In this document: positions 61,780-64,000 of the stretch, in pieces
Layout: each line of letters opens with the position of its first letter
Numbering within the stretch: position 1 is the stretch's first letter
NCBI RefSeq assembly: GCF_003369925.1
Contig: NZ_LARY01000003.1
Span: forward strand, 1 to 64,000
From: Listeria kieliensis
GTDB taxonomy: Bacteria > Bacillota > Bacilli > Lactobacillales > Listeriaceae
Length of the DNA: 64,000 bases
Direction: 5' to 3'
Notes under the pieces: generated by a model
What the model saw: only the letters and a program-made list of their open reading frames with translations
Told to the model about the DNA's origin: nothing
Databases searched by the model: none
Translations under genes and position numbers: made by a program

Positions 61780-62970
61780 TTATTTATCACTAATGGCTGA
61801 AACGCCAGGAAGCTCTTTTCCTTCTAAGTATTCAAGTGAAGCCCCGCCGCCAGTTGAGATATGCGTAAATTTATCCGCATAACCAAGTTGCATAGCTGCT
61901 GCCGCAGAGTCACCGCCGCCGATGATAGTTGTTGCGTCTTTCAAGTTCGCAATTGCTTCGCAAACGCCGATTGTGCCTTTTGCAAAGTTGCTCATTTCAA
62001 ATACACCCATTGGTCCGTTCCAAACAACTGTTTTTGCACCTTGAAGCTCTTTTGTGAAAAGTTCAATTGTTTTTTCACCGATATCTAGACCTTCTTCATC
62101 AGCAGGAATTTCATTCGATGCAACCGTGTGGAATGGTACGTCATTGCTAAATTCTTTTGCAACTACTGTATCAATTGGAAGGACAAGCTTGTCGCCTGCT
62201 TTTTCCATTAGGCTTTTCGCAAGATCTACTTTATCTTCTTCAAGAAGCGAAATCCCTACTTCATAACCTTTCGCTTTCATGAACGTATAAGCCATACCAC
62301 CACCAATTAGCAACTTATCAGCAACTTTTAGCAAGTTCTCGATAACGCCAATTTTGTCAGAGACTTTAGCTCCACCAAGAATGGCAACAAATGGACGGTC
62401 AGGATTTTCAACCACCCCACCGATAAATTTAATTTCTTTTTCCATTAAGAAGCCGGCTGCTGTATCAAGATGAGAAGCAATCCCAACGTTAGATGCGTGA
62501 GCACGGTGAGCCGTACCGAAAGCATCATTTACAAATACGTCACCAAGGCTAGCCCAGTATTTGCCAAGTTCTGGATCATTTCCACTTTCTTTTTTACCAT
62601 CAATATCTTCAAAACGTGTATTTTCAAACAGAAGGACGTCGCCGTCTTTCATTTCATTGATTGCATTTTCAAGTTCTGGACCACGAGTCACAGGAACGAA
62701 TTTCACTTCTTTGCCTAGCAATTCGCTTAAACGTTCAGCGACTGGGCGAAGAGTTTTATCTTTTTTGTCTTCTTCAGTTTTCACTTTTCCAAGGTGGGAA
62801 AATAGAATTGCTTTCCCATGATTTTCAATAATGTACTTAATCGTCGGAAGGGCAGCAACAATACGGTTATCATTTGTAATTTTGCCATCTTGCATCGGAA
62901 CGTTAAAGTCAACGCGGACAAGAACTTTTTTGTCATTCAAGTCTAAATCAGTGATTACTTTTTTAGCCAT
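61780..62970 (-). CDS. pgk: phosphoglycerate kinase
   Basis: 396-residue kinase making ATP from 1,3-bisphosphoglycerate. The N-terminal substrate motif [18 protein letters not shown] (14-31), basic patch [10 protein letters not shown] near 54, hinge and C-terminal nucleotide motif [16 protein letters not shown] near 348 and [18 protein letters not shown] near 371 are intact. GGAGGAAATG ribosome-binding context. Glycolytic operon. Confidence 0.98.
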   Translation of the reverse strand: MAKKVITDLDLNDKKVLVRVDFNVPMQDGKITNDNRIVAALPTIKYIIENHGKAILFSHLGKVKTEEDKKDKTLRPVAERLSELLGKEVKFVPVTRGPELENAINEMKDGDVLLFENTRFEDIDGKKESGNDPELGKYWASLGDVFVNDAFGTAHRAHASNVGIASHLDTAAGFLMEKEIKFIGGVVENPDRPFVAILGGAKVSDKIGVIENLLKVADKLLIGGGMAYTFMKAKGYEVGISLLEEDKVDLAKSLMEKAGDKLVLPIDTVVAKEFSNDVPFHTVASNEIPADEEGLDIGEKTIELFTKELQGAKTVVWNGPMGVFEMSNFAKGTIGVCEAIANLKDATTIIGGGDSAAAAMQLGYADKFTHISTGGGASLEYLEGKELPGVSAISDK

Positions 62971-63019
62971 TTCACATTTCCTCCATTACTTAAAAGATTT
63001 TTAAGTCATTTTAACAAAC

Positions 63020-63049
63020 AAGCGGAAACAAACTTCTTTGTCTCCGCTT
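63020..63049 (-). terminator. Intercistronic hairpin gap-pgk
   Basis: Minus strand AAGCGGA-G-ACAAA and TTTGT-T-TCCGCTT arms, 33 bases after the gap stop. The downstream sequence has no strong U-run, so it is more likely a partial terminator or an mRNA-end stabiliser. Confidence 0.55.
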
Positions 63050-63081
63050 ATTCGGTTAAAACTATTTAGTTCCTACTTAAA

Positions 63082-64000
63082 TTATTTAGCAATTTTAGCG
63101 AAGTATTCAAGTGTACGAACTAGTTGAGCAGTGTAGCTCATTTCGTTATCGTACCAAGAAACTGTTTTAACAAGTTGTTTGTCGCCAACAGTCATTACTT
63201 TTGTTTGAGTTTCATCAAATAGAGAACCGTAAGTCATGCCTTTAATATCAGAAGAAACGATTTGGTCAGCAGTGTATCCGAATGTATCAGGATCGCTAGC
63301 GTCTTTCATTGCTTTGTTTACGTCTTCAACAGAAACCGTTTTGTCAAGAACTGTTACAAGTTCAGTTAATGAACCAGTTGGAACTGGAACACGTTGAGCA
63401 GCTCCATCTAATTTACCTTTAAGGCTTGGAAGTACTTCACCGATTGCTTTAGCAGCACCAGTAGAGTTAGGAACGATGTTTTCAGCTGCTGCACGAGCAC
63501 GACGGAAGTCACCTTTAGGGTGTGGACCATCAAGAGTCATTTGGTCACCAGTGTATGCATGGATTGTAGTCATAAGACCTTCAACAATACCGAATTTTTC
63601 ATCTAAAACTTTAGCCATTGGAGCTAAGCAGTTTGTTGTACAGCTTGCACCGGAAATAACTGTTTCAGTTCCGTCAAGTGTTTCATGGTTAACATTGTAA
63701 ACGATTGTTTTCATGTCGCCAGTTGCAGGTGCGGAGATAACAACTTTTTTAGCACCAGCTTTAAGGTGAAGTTCAGCTTTTTCTTGAGTTGTGAAGAAAC
63801 CAGTACATTCAAGAACGATTTCAACACCAAGATCTCCCCAAGGAAGTTCTTCTGGGTTACGGTTAGCAAGAACTTTTACTTCTTTACCGTTTACTTTGAA
63901 GAAACCATCATGCACTTCAACGTCACCGTCGAATCTACCTTGTGTTGTATCATATTTTAAAAGATGAGCTAACATTTTAGCATCTGTTAAATCATTGATC
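63082..64000 (-). CDS. gap: glyceraldehyde-3-phosphate dehydrogenase (5' end outside window)
   Basis: About 305 C-terminal residues of GAPDH; the frame stays open to base 64000 (…[17 protein letters not shown]), so the first ~30 residues including the NAD GxGxxG motif lie outside. The catalytic cysteine is in [12 protein letters not shown], followed by [14 protein letters not shown] and [18 protein letters not shown] near the end. It is the NAD-dependent glycolytic type; an internal ATG is not the true start. A CggR gene is expected further upstream. Confidence 0.97.
   Translation of the reverse strand, partial: INDLTDAKMLAHLLKYDTTQGRFDGDVEVHDGFFKVNGKEVKVLANRNPEELPWGDLGVEIVLECTGFFTTQEKAELHLKAGAKKVVISAPATGDMKTIVYNVNHETLDGTETVISGASCTTNCLAPMAKVLDEKFGIVEGLMTTIHAYTGDQMTLDGPHPKGDFRRARAAAENIVPNSTGAAKAIGEVLPSLKGKLDGAAQRVPVPTGSLTELVTVLDKTVSVEDVNKAMKDASDPDTFGYTADQIVSSDIKGMTYGSLFDETQTKVMTVGDKQLVKTVSWYDNEMSYTAQLVRTLEYFAKIAK

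Overview
The window looks like chromosomal DNA of a Listeria species or a very close relative. Three things point there: the gene order (DeoR regulator-pgi, aspartokinase-cyclophilin-MFS-mrp operon, ndh-FNR-SDR, NifU-PgpA/LtrA, yutD/yunD block, gap-pgk-tpi-gpmI-eno), low-GC Firmicute ribosome-binding sites with many TTG/GTG starts, and a sigma-B-type promoter in front of the SDR gene. Core proteins read as close but not identical to what I remember of L. monocytogenes, so another Listeria species is likely. This rests on recall, not on a search. Layout: 1-200 holds the tandem promoters of a ribosomal RNA operon whose 16S gene must lie just left of the window on the minus strand. 0.2-9.5 kb is housekeeping: DeoR regulator, pgi, Nudix, S1 protein, PatB-like lyase, an FtsX-type ABC pair, a lone PTS IIB, aspartokinase, cyclophilin. 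9.5-17 kb is an MFS transporter and the seven-gene mrpABCDEFG Na+/H+ antiporter operon. 17-23.3 kb holds thioesterase, YuiD, PhzF, type II NADH dehydrogenase, ferredoxin-NADP reductase and an SDR. About 23.3-41.7 kb is an accessory island. 41.7-54.3 kb returns to core genes: YuzB, YuzD, NifU, PgpA/LtrA, LOG, CorC-type protein, YutF/YutD/YunD, TSUP, DUF72, PHP phosphatase, PRPP-synthetase paralogue, DUF896, CDF and carbonic anhydrase. 54.4-64 kb holds an alpha/beta hydrolase, a GT-C membrane protein and the lower-glycolysis operon running off the right end. The island is the most striking part. Fifteen tightly packed, often overlapping minus-strand genes (37843 down to 23641) form one apparent operon for a Wzx/Wzy-type exopolysaccharide or capsule. 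It contains UDP-sugar dehydrogenase, PglC-like initiating transferase, NeuD/PglD acyltransferase, MurJ-like flippase, Wzy, a YveK/Wzz-like modulator, a BY-kinase, four glycosyltransferases, and a terminal alpha/beta-hydrolase + DUF6270-like + CgeB-like module. The first gene of that operon is a Crp/Fnr (PrfA-type) regulator followed by a lipoprotein, and a perfect GTAAC-N4-GTTAC operator-like palindrome lies just upstream of its promoter. Next to it, separately transcribed, is a 1063-residue secreted multi-Ig protein with no recognisable cell-wall anchor. The island splits ndh/FNR from yuzB/yuzD/nifU, which I recall lying close together in Bacillus. Smaller points worth checking: two short genes (32 aa membrane peptide, 54 aa coiled coil), an alpha/beta hydrolase whose nucleophile serine is alanine, a PRPP-synthetase paralogue with a changed phosphate loop, a Nudix protein with a degenerate Nudix box, and 52-bp tandem repeats with apparent compensatory changes in the leader of eno.
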